A stretch of 39,698 nucleotides of DNA from a virus. The stretch lies in IMG/VR virus record IMGVR_UViG_3300028008_000037, positions 1-39,698 of that record; one strand, 5' to 3'. The position numbers were made by a program, and so were the translations under genes. Below, piece by piece: positions 17,042 to 23,709 of the stretch (the first letter of the stretch is position 1; each line of letters begins with the position of its first letter). The notes beneath the pieces were generated by a model, which ran no database searches, had not been told where the DNA came from, and worked only from the letters and a program-made list of their open reading frames with translations.

Positions 17042-17425
17042 TTAATCTTTTTCTTGTCTAGATAATGCTTTGGCTAGTCCGTACTTGCGTAGATCTCCTG
17101 AAAAGAGACCCAATTCGACAGCCTTTCGTTCGCTTGTAACAAAGATACTATGTCTTGATATGTAGTAAGGACAGTCAATAAATTTGTCTAAGAATATAAT
17201 AATTTGTGTAGTTATAGGCATATCGGCGGGATAAGGTATTTCGTATGTGGCTAATTGTATAGTGTTAATAACATCAAAGCCTGTTTCGGTAAGACGCAAA
17301 CCTCCGGTTGTTTTTTCTCTTGTATTTTGCCACCACAACGGCATGTACTCGGCTACAGCTGCATCGTTCACAGTTTTGTCAAGTTGTTTTAGAAAGACCT
17401 TAGTGTATGTCTCTTTCCAGTTCAT
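17042..17425 (-). CDS. Conserved hypothetical phage protein
   Basis: A 127-residue soluble protein whose ATG overlaps the preceding stop by 4 nt (ATGA), so the two genes are translationally coupled. It is alpha/beta and Trp/Tyr-rich, with an N-terminal helix (NWKETYTKVFLKQLDKTV), a segment KTTGGLRLTETGFDVINT, and a C-terminal HSIFVTSERKAVELGLF helix. The T-G-G-L-R-L-T-E-x-G pattern looks like a compact conserved core, but I cannot tie it to a named family. The gene may share the hairpin-controlled late expression proposed for its upstream partner. Confidence 0.6.
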   Translation of the reverse strand: MNWKETYTKVFLKQLDKTVNDAAVAEYMPLWWQNTREKTTGGLRLTETGFDVINTIQLATYEIPYPADMPITTQIIIFLDKFIDCPYYISRHSIFVTSERKAVELGLFSGDLRKYGLAKALSRQEKD

Positions 17426-17712
17426 TCTGTCGTAACAATCTCACCAGAGGTTAACATTACAACTGTAAAGTCCTCACAGTTGAATAGATCGTTAAGTTTT
17501 TTTGATAAGTTTATTGCATGTCCTGGATTTGAAAAGGAAACTTTTTTGTATTTTGGTCCAGGATAATTTGTGATAGCATTTAGACTTTTAAGATTAAAAG
17601 GTTTGTTTTTATAAAATACAGCCCATATTGCTTCTGCATCTAAAATCTGTTCAGCACGATAAGTTTTCTTATCTATATGCTCTAAAAGTATTTTTGGTTT
17701 AGGTCTGCTCAT
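17422..17712 (-). CDS. Hypothetical small protein with start codon in a hairpin
   Basis: A 96-residue basic protein (MSRPKPKILLEHIDKKTYRA at the start). Visible elements are a helix around AEQILDAEAIWAVFYK, a basic segment GPKYKKVSFSNPGHAINLSK, and a C-terminal strand FTVVMLTSGEIV. No catalytic motif is recognised. The interest lies in its 5' end: the AAGGA ribosome site is in the loop and the first two bases of the ATG are in the stem of a 9-bp hairpin, while a late-type promoter overlaps the first arm of that hairpin. It overlaps the downstream gene by 4 nt. Confidence 0.6.
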   Translation of the reverse strand: MSRPKPKILLEHIDKKTYRAEQILDAEAIWAVFYKNKPFNLKSLNAITNYPGPKYKKVSFSNPGHAINLSKKLNDLFNCEDFTVVMLTSGEIVTTE

Positions 17713-17741
17713 ATGCGTAATCCTTAATTATGTACGCATAT
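17711..17741 (-). promoter_or_regulatory. Start-codon-sequestering hairpin
   Basis: ATATGCGTA (minus strand, 17741-17733) and TACGCATAT (17719-17711) form a perfect 9-bp stem with a 13-nt loop containing AAGGA. The stem includes the A and T of the ATG at 17712. In any transcript coming from upstream this should block translation. Confidence 0.6.
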
Positions 17742-17748
17742 ATTTATC
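17741..17748 (-). promoter_or_regulatory. T4-type late promoter element (GATAAATA) overlapping the hairpin
   Basis: GATAAATA on the minus strand ends at the first arm of the hairpin. Initiation 6 bases further, near 17735, would leave only three bases of the first arm, so a late transcript could not form the blocking structure. Confidence 0.5.
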
Positions 17749-17759
17749 TCTTTTTATTG

Positions 17760-17777
17760 GTAAACTACGTAGTTTAC
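17760..17777. repeat. Perfect 18-bp palindrome at a gene 3' end
   Basis: GTAAACTAC followed by its exact reverse complement, overlapping the stop codon of the gene ending at 17774. It lacks a T-run on either side, so it is more likely an RNA-stabilising 3' hairpin or a protein site than an intrinsic terminator. Confidence 0.6.
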
Positions 17778-18019
17778 TTCCAGTCGCCACTTCCGCCATC
17801 TAAGCTCACTTGTATAACTTCGTCATTACCCTTGCTGTATGACGCTATAAGACGCTCTAAATCGCCTTCTAAGCGTGACATAGTGATACCTAATGTATAT
17901 GCTAATGCCTTTGCTTCTGTTATACTAAGTTTAACTTCTTTAGCATTACCGCTGTCAGCAACCTTTACCTTTTGTAAGAATTGCTGAATAGGGAATGTGT
18001 TTAGTGGTTCATTTTGCAT
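17774..18019 (-). CDS. Conserved hypothetical small protein
   Basis: I chose ATG 18019 (81 residues) over the TTG six bases upstream; neither has a strong ribosome site, and the gene overlaps the upstream stop by 11 nt, so coupling probably drives initiation. The product begins MQNEPLNTFPIQQFLQKV. It continues with a strand (NAKEVKLSITEAKALAY) and a helix (TMSRLEGDLERLIASY), and ends in VIQVSLDGGSGDW. It looks like a small alpha/beta protein of about 80 residues of the kind found between replication genes in T4-like marine phages. No function can be assigned. Confidence 0.6.
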   Translation of the reverse strand: MQNEPLNTFPIQQFLQKVKVADSGNAKEVKLSITEAKALAYTLGITMSRLEGDLERLIASYSKGNDEVIQVSLDGGSGDWK

Positions 18020-18482
18020 TTTCAATACTCAATGCTTGACGCATTTCAATATCTGTTTTGAATGGGCCTTTAAAGTCGTAACGCTCAATTGTAATTAGTT
18101 TAGGACAAAAACTTTTGACCCAACCTTTATCAAAATGTATAATATAATAACCTGCACAATACAGACTTTTACTTTTATTACTTTTAGTAAACAACGGTAA
18201 TTTATTTTTTACATCATACAAACTATTGTAAGGAACACAACTTGTTGGGAAGTTATACACTTCTTTAGTTGGAACTTCTTCTGGTACAACTTGTGTAATA
18301 GTATCTACAAAAACATCGTTACCAAATGTTTTCTTTAAGGCACGTTCGCTATCAAAATATTGAGTTGCGGCACCCGAACTGAAAAGATACTTGTCTTCTG
18401 ATAATGAAAGAGTTCCTACTCGTTCTCCATCACTTTCAACAATCCAAAATTTATCTTTTAAAATAGTTTTTGCTTTCATCAT
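18009..18482 (-). CDS. Conserved hypothetical protein
   Basis: A 157-residue protein; two adjacent ATGs (18482, 18479) follow an AAGGAATAA ribosome site and either may be used. The first half is beta-rich with short strands (KFWIVESDGERVGTLSLSED, then KYLFSSG). The middle carries a conserved-looking VYNFPTSCVPYNSLYDVKNK segment, and the second half has GYYIIHFDKGWVKSFCPKL. Four Cys residues are present but not in zinc-finger spacing. It lies 7 nt downstream of the RNase H-like gene and is probably co-transcribed with it. I recall similar proteins in T4-like cyanophages next to replication genes, without a known role. Confidence 0.65.
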   Translation of the reverse strand: MMKAKTILKDKFWIVESDGERVGTLSLSEDKYLFSSGAATQYFDSERALKKTFGNDVFVDTITQVVPEEVPTKEVYNFPTSCVPYNSLYDVKNKLPLFTKSNKSKSLYCAGYYIIHFDKGWVKSFCPKLITIERYDFKGPFKTDIEMRQALSIENAK

Positions 18483-18489
18483 TTATTCC

Positions 18490-19476
18490 TTACTCCGGAT
18501 ACCTTGCATTTAGCGGTTCTGCAAAGTATTGTGCTTGATCTGCAATACGTTGCATATCCCACTTAGCACAAAATTTCATAAGACGCATACCTACTTGTTG
18601 TACTTCTTTAGGCTTTGCGTTTTCTGCAATAGTGTTATTAATTATCTCTCTAATCTCGTCAGGTTGTGCTGTCAAGTCACATAGTATAACATTACGAGTA
18701 TAATCATCTAGTACACGATGTTCAGCACCTTCATGATCAGTCCAACGTTGTAACATCATGTTATTCCAATTAAAGCCTTTGCTGTCTTTGTCTTCAAACG
18801 CTTCTATAAGACCTACTTTGTTCTTAGTGCCTTTCTTACGTACACCTGGATATGCACTAAACACATTATCACTAGTGTCGCCACGCATACACTTTTCAAA
18901 CAACATGAATGCAGGGTCAGGCGCAGGCTTAGCCTCTTTAGTCTTTTTATCTATTACATGATTACCTTTCTTGTCAAAGTAACCTTCGTGTGTAATTGTA
19001 ACGTCTTGTATGCCGTTATACTGTTTACAGTTAGGTGCAATAAGTTGTGCAAAGTCACCGTCAGTACTAATAATAACATGATTATCATTAGGATGTGATT
19101 GTACCCAACCTGCAATAAGATCATCTGCTTCTAATTGCGGATGTCGCATAACTGTACAATTAGTCTTAGTATCTACAAAGTCTTTAAACTCGTCAAAGAT
19201 CTCCCAAAACACTTTATCTTCTTCAGACTCAGTAACAGTCATCTTATCACGTGCAACTTGTCTATTACGCTTATAAGGTTCGTAAAAGTCTTTACGCCAG
19301 CTACGTCCTTCTAAACAAAATACAACATGATCTGCTTCAAAGTCTTGCCATGCCTTTTTAACACCACTAAGTGTGATGTGTAAAGCCATGCCTACTTTAG
19401 TATCTAAGTCGCCACGAACTACGTGTCGAGCTCTAAAAAAAGTGTTTGCTGTATCTACTAATACATAAGTTGCCAT
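18490..19476 (-). CDS. rnh: T4 RNase H-like 5'-3' exonuclease/flap endonuclease
   Basis: A 328-residue FEN1/T4 RNase H family nuclease, which in T4 removes RNA primers and flaps from lagging-strand fragments. Seen in the sequence: the N-terminal metal-binding VDTAN (7-11), the basic arch segment RKDFYEPYKRNR (61-72), the acidic site EADDLI (116-121), STDGDFAQL (137-145), and GDTSDN (199-204) followed by a PGVRKKGT helix-hairpin-helix region that binds DNA. The key acidic residues are present. It has its own sigma70-like promoter and an AAAGG ribosome site. Acts with the phage polymerase and clamp encoded further right in the window. Confidence 0.92.
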   Translation of the reverse strand: MATYVLVDTANTFFRARHVVRGDLDTKVGMALHITLSGVKKAWQDFEADHVVFCLEGRSWRKDFYEPYKRNRQVARDKMTVTESEEDKVFWEIFDEFKDFVDTKTNCTVMRHPQLEADDLIAGWVQSHPNDNHVIISTDGDFAQLIAPNCKQYNGIQDVTITHEGYFDKKGNHVIDKKTKEAKPAPDPAFMLFEKCMRGDTSDNVFSAYPGVRKKGTKNKVGLIEAFEDKDSKGFNWNNMMLQRWTDHEGAEHRVLDDYTRNVILCDLTAQPDEIREIINNTIAENAKPKEVQQVGMRLMKFCAKWDMQRIADQAQYFAEPLNARYPE

Positions 19477-19508
19477 TATATTGCCTTTAGTGTTGTGTTA
19501 ATAACTAT

Positions 19509-19537
19509 ATTGTACGCTCTTTTACATACAAAGTCAA
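19509..19537 (-). promoter_or_regulatory. Sigma70-type promoter for the RNase H gene
   Basis: Minus-strand TTGACT (19532-19537) and TACAAT (19509-19514) with a 17-bp spacer. Predicted start near 19502 and a leader of about 26 nt before the ATG at 19476. Confidence 0.75.
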
Positions 19538-19540
19538 GCA

Positions 19541-19930
19541 TTAAGATACTTCGCTTTTGTCTTTATCTAACGGAACTACGTTAATATAGCCCATATCTCT
19601 ATCAATACTTTGGCCTTCTTCTTCAAGCATTTGAATTACAATACTTCTAAACCATTTATCAATAATTTCTTCGTTAGTTTCGCCTTTATATCCTGCATCC
19701 AAAAGTTGTTCAATAAACTCGTTATTCCAATCAAGTTCAAAAAACCCATTTCTAATGTTTTCAGGATTGACTTGTGTATCTAGTACAGCAACCCAAGGTT
19801 CGCCTTTTGCTGTAGCGGCTGCTTTTTCTTTATCAAGAATAGCTCTACGCTCTTGTTCTGTAGTTTTTACATTTTCTACAGTTTTTTCTTTTGTAGCAAA
19901 AGGATTTAATTTATTAATTATATCTTTCAT
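19541..19930 (-). CDS. Conserved hypothetical phage protein
   Basis: A 129-residue acidic protein. Its ATG directly follows the preceding stop (TAAATG). The N-terminus is a basic amphipathic helix (MKDIINKLNPFATKEKTVEN), followed by a charged helix (EQERRAILDKEKAAATAKGE), PWVAVLDTQVNPENIRNGFF, and an acidic C-terminal half with ELDWNNEFIEQLLDAGYKG. The PWV.VL.T.VN...I..G.FELDWN pattern recurs, to my memory, in marine T4-like phages. No catalytic residues or membrane segments are evident. It is the last gene of the folE-queE transcription unit. Confidence 0.65.
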   Translation of the reverse strand: MKDIINKLNPFATKEKTVENVKTTEQERRAILDKEKAAATAKGEPWVAVLDTQVNPENIRNGFFELDWNNEFIEQLLDAGYKGETNEEIIDKWFRSIVIQMLEEEGQSIDRDMGYINVVPLDKDKSEVS

Positions 19931-20047
19931 TTACAGTCCTGCCTTCCGAGCTCTATGCTCTGGTGTTTCGATTGGTGCATTCATTGCACGTCGGTGTTGT
20001 TCATTATGGTACCTATCAAGTTCACCTCGACTAAGTCCCCCATGCAT
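19931..20047 (-). CDS. Very small basic protein overlapping the end of queE
   Basis: A 38-residue open frame starting at ATG 20047 inside the last codons of queE (17-nt overlap) and ending immediately before the next gene. The product begins MHGGLSRGELDRYHNEQHRR and continues with APIETPEHRARKAGL. It is highly charged and His/Arg-rich. It fills what would otherwise be an unusual 100-nt gap in a tightly packed operon, which supports it being real. There is no good ribosome site, so translation would rely on coupling to queE. The longer frame extending upstream is a shadow of queE. Confidence 0.5.
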   Translation of the reverse strand: MHGGLSRGELDRYHNEQHRRAMNAPIETPEHRARKAGL

Positions 20048-20915
20048 TGCCGAAAAGGTCGATATGGAGTCTTGGTGTAAACCTCCATCCTTGCGCCATG
20101 CATAATTCAGCCACTTCCTTAACGTTAAGTTTATATTCTTCAGAGCGTCCTCCGAGCGGCATAAGATATACCGGACAGTCGACCCCGGCGCTCCTATACT
20201 CAGTAACAGCTCTTTTAACTTCTTCAACGTCAATGCTGTCAGCCACAACAAACTTAAGATAAAGTTTACTATTAAGAACACTGAAATACTCACTAGCAAT
20301 ATCAGGGTTAATAGCATCCTCCCAGCGTTCTCCGCTGACACTAAGTTTTGGGGAACAACTCCAAGTGACTTCAAATCTGTCTTGATTGTTAAGATAGTCT
20401 CTGAAATCAGGTCGTAACTTCTGCGAAGTATTTGTTTCAAATGTAACATTTTTTAAGTCTCTCATCTGCGGGTGTTCTAATAGCTCTGCATAGAATCTCT
20501 GCCACCCTAACAAAGGTTCTCCGCCTGTGAATATTAAATGAATATCTTGTCCATTATCTAATGTCCACTGTCCGTTAGGAGTCAAACTCAATAAGTGTTC
20601 AACTACTTCATCTACAGTTCTATCCATCATAAACTTTTTAAATTCTGGATAGATACTTGCATATGTATCACAGCCTGTATGTATTACAGGTAAGTCTGTA
20701 AACTTTTCAACAGTGTTAATTATATTGCTGTCAAGTAATTCTTTTACTTCAGGATTATGTTTTACACCGTCTGCTCTAGCAGGTGTTCCACGTTCTAGTC
20801 CAAAGTTCATACAACGAAAGTTACAACCGAAGGTACGTAAGAATACACTAGGTACTCCTACAAACTTGCCTTCGCCTTGCACACTATAAAATGCTTCTGA
20901 ATATCTAAGTTTCAT
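20031..20915 (-). CDS. queE: QueE-like radical SAM 7-carboxy-7-deazaguanine synthase
   Basis: A 294-residue radical SAM enzyme of the QueE type, which turns carboxy-tetrahydropterin into 7-carboxy-7-deazaguanine in the queuosine/deazaguanine pathway. Residues 5-22 (YSEAFYSVQGEGKFVGVP) match the QueE N-terminus. The cluster motif is atypical: C31 and C35 lie in TFGCNFRC, but the third Cys is displaced to C82 in GCDTYAS by an insertion of 46 residues. The SAM-binding motif TGGEPLLG follows near residue 130, and RLHIDLFGNAWGT ends the protein, as in QueE. It is 9 nt downstream of folE, has an AGGAAT ribosome site, and is on the same transcript, which supports a pterin-to-deazaguanine role. Confidence 0.88.
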   Translation of the reverse strand: MKLRYSEAFYSVQGEGKFVGVPSVFLRTFGCNFRCMNFGLERGTPARADGVKHNPEVKELLDSNIINTVEKFTDLPVIHTGCDTYASIYPEFKKFMMDRTVDEVVEHLLSLTPNGQWTLDNGQDIHLIFTGGEPLLGWQRFYAELLEHPQMRDLKNVTFETNTSQKLRPDFRDYLNNQDRFEVTWSCSPKLSVSGERWEDAINPDIASEYFSVLNSKLYLKFVVADSIDVEEVKRAVTEYRSAGVDCPVYLMPLGGRSEEYKLNVKEVAELCMAQGWRFTPRLHIDLFGNAWGT

Positions 20916-20924
20916 AATCTATTC

Positions 20925-21614
20925 CTATCTATCACAAGCATATGATTGTTGTAGTTTAATATTATCCATAAACTCTTTCTTTGTTCCTGCGTCATCTTTA
21001 AATGCGCCTTTCAATACAGTTGTTTGTGTAAGACTACTATGTGCCTTAACACCTCTGTTTTCAACACAACCGTGTGTTGCTTGTACATACACACCTAAGT
21101 GTTCTGCACCTGTTGCCTTCTGTATTTCACGTACAATGTCATTTGCAAGTTCTTCTTGGAGTGTACCTCGCATAGCACACCATTGTGCAATACGTGTATA
21201 CTTACTTAAACCAATCAGTTTGTCTGATGCAATAATACCAATGTATGCTACACCTCTAACAATCTGATGATGATGTGAACACATACTTGTAAGTTCACTA
21301 CGCACAACTAACATACCTTCATAACGATCATCGCTGTCATTTGGAAATGCTGTTGCCGCAGGCATTGCTTCATAACGTCCTGCCATTAGCTCGTTGATAT
21401 ACATCTTTGCAAGACGTTTACCTGTGCCGTTACTATTAGGATCGTTTTCTGTATCTATTACAAGACCTTGTAATACGTCTTCAAACTTAACAGCAAGCTC
21501 ATCAATTAGTATTTGCTTTTCGCCGTCTTTAATATAGTCTGAAATATTGTCGCCTGCCCAGAAGCGTTTGTTTGCTTGTTGCAAACGGGCCTTTATCTCT
21601 TTGGATTTATCCAT
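20925..21614 (-). CDS. folE: GTP cyclohydrolase I
   Basis: A 229-residue FolE, which opens GTP to dihydroneopterin triphosphate, the first step towards folate or deazaguanine. The zinc site is complete: C112 and H115 in SMCSHHH (110-116) and C183 in HGCVENRGV (181-189). IGLSKYTRI (134-142) is another family signature, and the ETENDPNSNGT-like region matches the active-site loop. An unusual detail is the C-terminal tail rich in Lys/Asp (KGAFKDDAGTKKEF). Its promoter is nearly consensus, overlaps a large palindrome, and is shared in sequence with the sliding-clamp promoter. Followed by queE, so a deazaguanine rather than folate role is likely. Confidence 0.95.
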   Translation of the reverse strand: MDKSKEIKARLQQANKRFWAGDNISDYIKDGEKQILIDELAVKFEDVLQGLVIDTENDPNSNGTGKRLAKMYINELMAGRYEAMPAATAFPNDSDDRYEGMLVVRSELTSMCSHHHQIVRGVAYIGIIASDKLIGLSKYTRIAQWCAMRGTLQEELANDIVREIQKATGAEHLGVYVQATHGCVENRGVKAHSSLTQTTVLKGAFKDDAGTKKEFMDNIKLQQSYACDR

Positions 21615-21655
21615 TTTTTTATTCTCCGATGTTTAGGCAGTGGATTGCCGTTAAA

Positions 21656-21694
21656 AATACAATGTACAATATAACTTACATTATACATTGTATT
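21656..21694. promoter_or_regulatory. 39-bp imperfect palindrome over the folE promoter start region (candidate operator)
   Basis: Arms of 19 bp (21656-21674 and 21676-21694) match at 17 positions around one central base. The palindrome contains the -10 box and the predicted start site of the folE promoter. A transcript would carry only one arm, so a DNA-level operator is more likely than an RNA hairpin. Confidence 0.5.
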
Positions 21695-21708
21695 TAGGTT
21701 TTTGTCAA
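21680..21708 (-). promoter_or_regulatory. Consensus sigma70 promoter for folE-queE
   Basis: TTGACA (21703-21708) and TATAAT (21680-21685) are both perfect on the minus strand with a 17-bp spacer. Nineteen bases (CTTGACAAAAACCTAAATA) are identical to the sliding-clamp promoter. Confidence 0.85.
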
Positions 21709-21713
21709 GTATT

Positions 21714-21920
21714 TTATCCAAAATACTTTTCTAACATTTCTAAGCGATCATGTGCAGAAGCCATGGCATCTAGTTCTTTTTGGATAGTTTCGATAATATC
21801 CGAATGTTCACCAATGCCAACTACTTTTTGCATGTATACTTCAATGTTAGTTTTGTGCAATTCTATCTCCGCTTCAGCGTGTAGTCTTGCCGCCTTAATC
21901 ATTTGTTCCTTCAAGTCCAT
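21714..21920 (-). CDS. Conserved T4-like marine phage protein
   Basis: I chose ATG 21920, preceded by AGGAAAGGAAC, giving 68 residues; the longer frame would run into the HIT gene. The protein begins MDLKEQMIKAARLHAEAEIE and continues with a VYMQKVVGIGEHSDI segment and a C-terminal helix ending LEMLEKYFG. Proteins of this size with the LKEQM.KAA.LHAE..I...N......VGIGEH pattern are, to my knowledge, widely conserved among T4-like cyanophages. It is probably an all-helical small protein; the function is unknown. It ends just upstream of the folE promoter. Confidence 0.75.
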   Translation of the reverse strand: MDLKEQMIKAARLHAEAEIELHKTNIEVYMQKVVGIGEHSDIIETIQKELDAMASAHDRLEMLEKYFG

Positions 21921-21933
21921 AGTTCCTTTCCTT

Positions 21934-22308
21934 TTAATATTTTTGTTTAGATGGAATGACGCCCCGTACGCCGCCTTTCGGATCTTCCATGTCTCCATCA
22001 CGACGGAAGATTAAATGTACATGCGGATACATAACTGTCTGTCCCGCACTAGTACCTATATTTAGGCCAATGTTATAACCTGTTATGGTAGTCTTATCTG
22101 ACTCAACATTGTCATTGCCCATTGATAAAGCAAACTTAAAACATTTATTAATTTCGTCTTGTGTTGCTTCTTTTGGTACTACTAATAAGTGTCCTTCGGT
22201 TACTGGATACTTATCTTCAAACACTACAAAGTCTCTAGTGTCTAAAAAAACATTACTCCATGGTGCTCTACTTTCTTGTTGAGCTTTTTCTAATGTATCA
22301 TGCATCAT
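21934..22308 (-). CDS. HIT-family (histidine triad) nucleotide-binding protein
   Basis: A 124-residue protein of HIT fold. Residues 26-46 (DFVVFEDKYPVTEGHLLVVP) match the HIT N-terminal strands, and QTVMYPHVHLIFRR (90-103) is the triad region. The central catalytic-type His (H96) and the third (H98) are present, but the first triad position is Tyr94 instead of His, so activity may be altered. HIT proteins hydrolyse nucleoside phosphoramidates or dinucleoside polyphosphates. It overlaps the phosphoribosyltransferase gene by 11 nt, pointing to a shared nucleotide-related function. The first of two adjacent ATGs is given as the start. Confidence 0.82.
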   Translation of the reverse strand: MMHDTLEKAQQESRAPWSNVFLDTRDFVVFEDKYPVTEGHLLVVPKEATQDEINKCFKFALSMGNDNVESDKTTITGYNIGLNIGTSAGQTVMYPHVHLIFRRDGDMEDPKGGVRGVIPSKQKY

Positions 22309-22855
22309 ATGTGCCTACTATTTCCCAAGGATAAACTAACCAAATATCTTCATCTGCTTTGTTAACTTCGTGTGCTGAATAATCAACACCATCAAAATTA
22401 CTTGCAAGGTTCTCAGTTAGTGTAGCAAATCTTACATTTTTATTCCATACAGTACCCCAACTACTTTCGTTAGGTAAACAACTTGCCTGCCAATCTTGTT
22501 TGATCCACTCAAGTGTTGCACCTGTATCGTTAATATCATCTACAATTAAAATGTTTTTACGTTTGTTAACGTCCCAACGGCTTTTAGTTACAGCACGTTC
22601 TTCTTCGTCAATGTAACCAAACGCATCACTAGACATCCAACAGTTGCTTTCCTGATAACTATCGCCGTCACGTAATGCTACTTTAAGTGCTTCACAGCGA
22701 ACGCCTAACATATGCGACAGTATTGTAGCAGGTACATTACCACCACGTGTAATACCTACAATGTAGTCTGGCTTCCAGTTATCTTTCTGCATCTGCATTG
22801 CGATATCTATACACATTTTTTCAACGTGTCCCCATGTGTAATAATGTTTCTTCAT
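22298..22855 (-). CDS. Phosphoribosyltransferase-type protein
   Basis: A 185-residue protein of PRTase fold. The PRPP-binding loop ILIVDDINDTGATL (102-115) is complete, and GITRGGNVPATILSHML (34-50) is the typical PPi-loop region. Together these match purine-type PRTases such as xanthine/hypoxanthine PRTases (gpt-like). Known reaction: base plus PRPP to nucleotide. In this phage it might salvage purines or act on a deazapurine base, but this is not shown. It overlaps the upstream 2OG-oxygenase gene by 4 nt (ATGA) and has a GGAGATA ribosome site; the HIT gene follows. Confidence 0.82.
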   Translation of the reverse strand: MKKHYYTWGHVEKMCIDIAMQMQKDNWKPDYIVGITRGGNVPATILSHMLGVRCEALKVALRDGDSYQESNCWMSSDAFGYIDEEERAVTKSRWDVNKRKNILIVDDINDTGATLEWIKQDWQASCLPNESSWGTVWNKNVRFATLTENLASNFDGVDYSAHEVNKADEDIWLVYPWEIVGTYDA

Positions 22856-23439
22856 TCTTCTTTATCTCCGGTCTTATAAAATTGTATAGTAGGTGTAAAA
22901 CGCCATGTGTTTCTAAACCCAGTTGCTGAATGTAGTAAGTTACCTTTAAATATTACTAATCTTCCTGGTATAGGTGCTATTGAAAGTACAACAGGATAAT
23001 CTAATGTGTCCGTTTTAATTTCTTTACTAGCATCTAACATATCAGCGGGCATTATAAATTTAGTTTCGCCACCTTCGTTTATATCCCAATACTGGTTTGC
23101 ATAAAAAATAGCGGTCCAGCCATCTTCAGAATCTTCGTGATACATTGCATTTTCACGTGGTCCAAATAAATTAACGTGATGCCTACCTTCCGGAATATCT
23201 TTTAGTTCTGGAATATTTTTACGGCAATAGTCTTCAACTACTTTGTACCAATTGTCGTTACCTTTACCTACGTTAACCATTCCAGTAGGTGCTTGAAAGT
23301 TTTGTAATGACATTTGATCAATACTTCCATAGCCATAGTTCAGTGTTGTAACTTCAGCCGCGATTGCATTTAGTTGCTGTTCTGTAAATATGTCGTCATA
23401 CGTTTGTATGTCTCCATTAAAGTAATTAGTATGTTTCAA
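22852..23439 (-). CDS. 2-oxoglutarate/Fe(II)-dependent oxygenase-like protein
   Basis: A 195-residue protein with a double-stranded beta-helix pattern. The iron ligands are H101 and D103 (YHEDSEDGWT) and H170 (NLLHSATGF), with R180 as the probable 2-oxoglutarate ligand. The strand PIPGRLVIFKGNLLH is typical of prolyl-hydroxylase-like enzymes, which are common in marine T4-like phages. The start is a TTG overlapping the previous stop by 4 nt (TTGA), supported by AAGGAA upstream. The substrate is unknown; protein, nucleobase and small-molecule hydroxylation are all possible. Confidence 0.82.
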   Translation of the reverse strand: MKHTNYFNGDIQTYDDIFTEQQLNAIAAEVTTLNYGYGSIDQMSLQNFQAPTGMVNVGKGNDNWYKVVEDYCRKNIPELKDIPEGRHHVNLFGPRENAMYHEDSEDGWTAIFYANQYWDINEGGETKFIMPADMLDASKEIKTDTLDYPVVLSIAPIPGRLVIFKGNLLHSATGFRNTWRFTPTIQFYKTGDKEE

Positions 23440-23705
23440 ACAGAATTCCTTTTATATTCATCAACTAGCTCATCTGAATTTAATCTCTTGCCAATTGTTC
23501 TTTTAGCACCATTTCCAAGTGTTCTTTCTATAACACCACTATTGTATTCAACATCAGTTACAGGCCCGTGTTCAAAATCTTCAGGATTGGTTTCATACCA
23601 CATACTTTTTGTAGTATGTGCATGTATAGATTTAACCTGTTTGGCCCAAACTTCTGCTTCCAATTTCACTCTTTGCCTTTCAACAACATCATCATATTGA
23701 CTCAT
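23436..23705 (-). CDS. Hypothetical small protein
   Basis: I chose ATG 23705 with AAGGATTAAT upstream, giving 89 residues that begin MSQYDDVVERQRVKLEAEVW; the longer frame would overlap the cupin gene. The N-terminal half is one charged helix. A central segment, SMWYETNPEDFEHGP, is followed by ERTLGNGAKRTIGKRL, a short Gly-containing strand-turn element. There are no known motifs. The gene is sandwiched, with overlaps or 4-nt gaps, between a cupin and a 2OG-oxygenase gene and could be an accessory subunit of either. This is only suggested by context. Confidence 0.6.
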   Translation of the reverse strand: MSQYDDVVERQRVKLEAEVWAKQVKSIHAHTTKSMWYETNPEDFEHGPVTDVEYNSGVIERTLGNGAKRTIGKRLNSDELVDEYKRNSV

Positions 23706-23709
23706 TATA

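Noticed and set aside
19931-20449. 172-residue frame overlapping queE
   Set aside because: Most of it lies in another frame of the clearly coding queE gene; only the last 38 codons are plausible as a gene.
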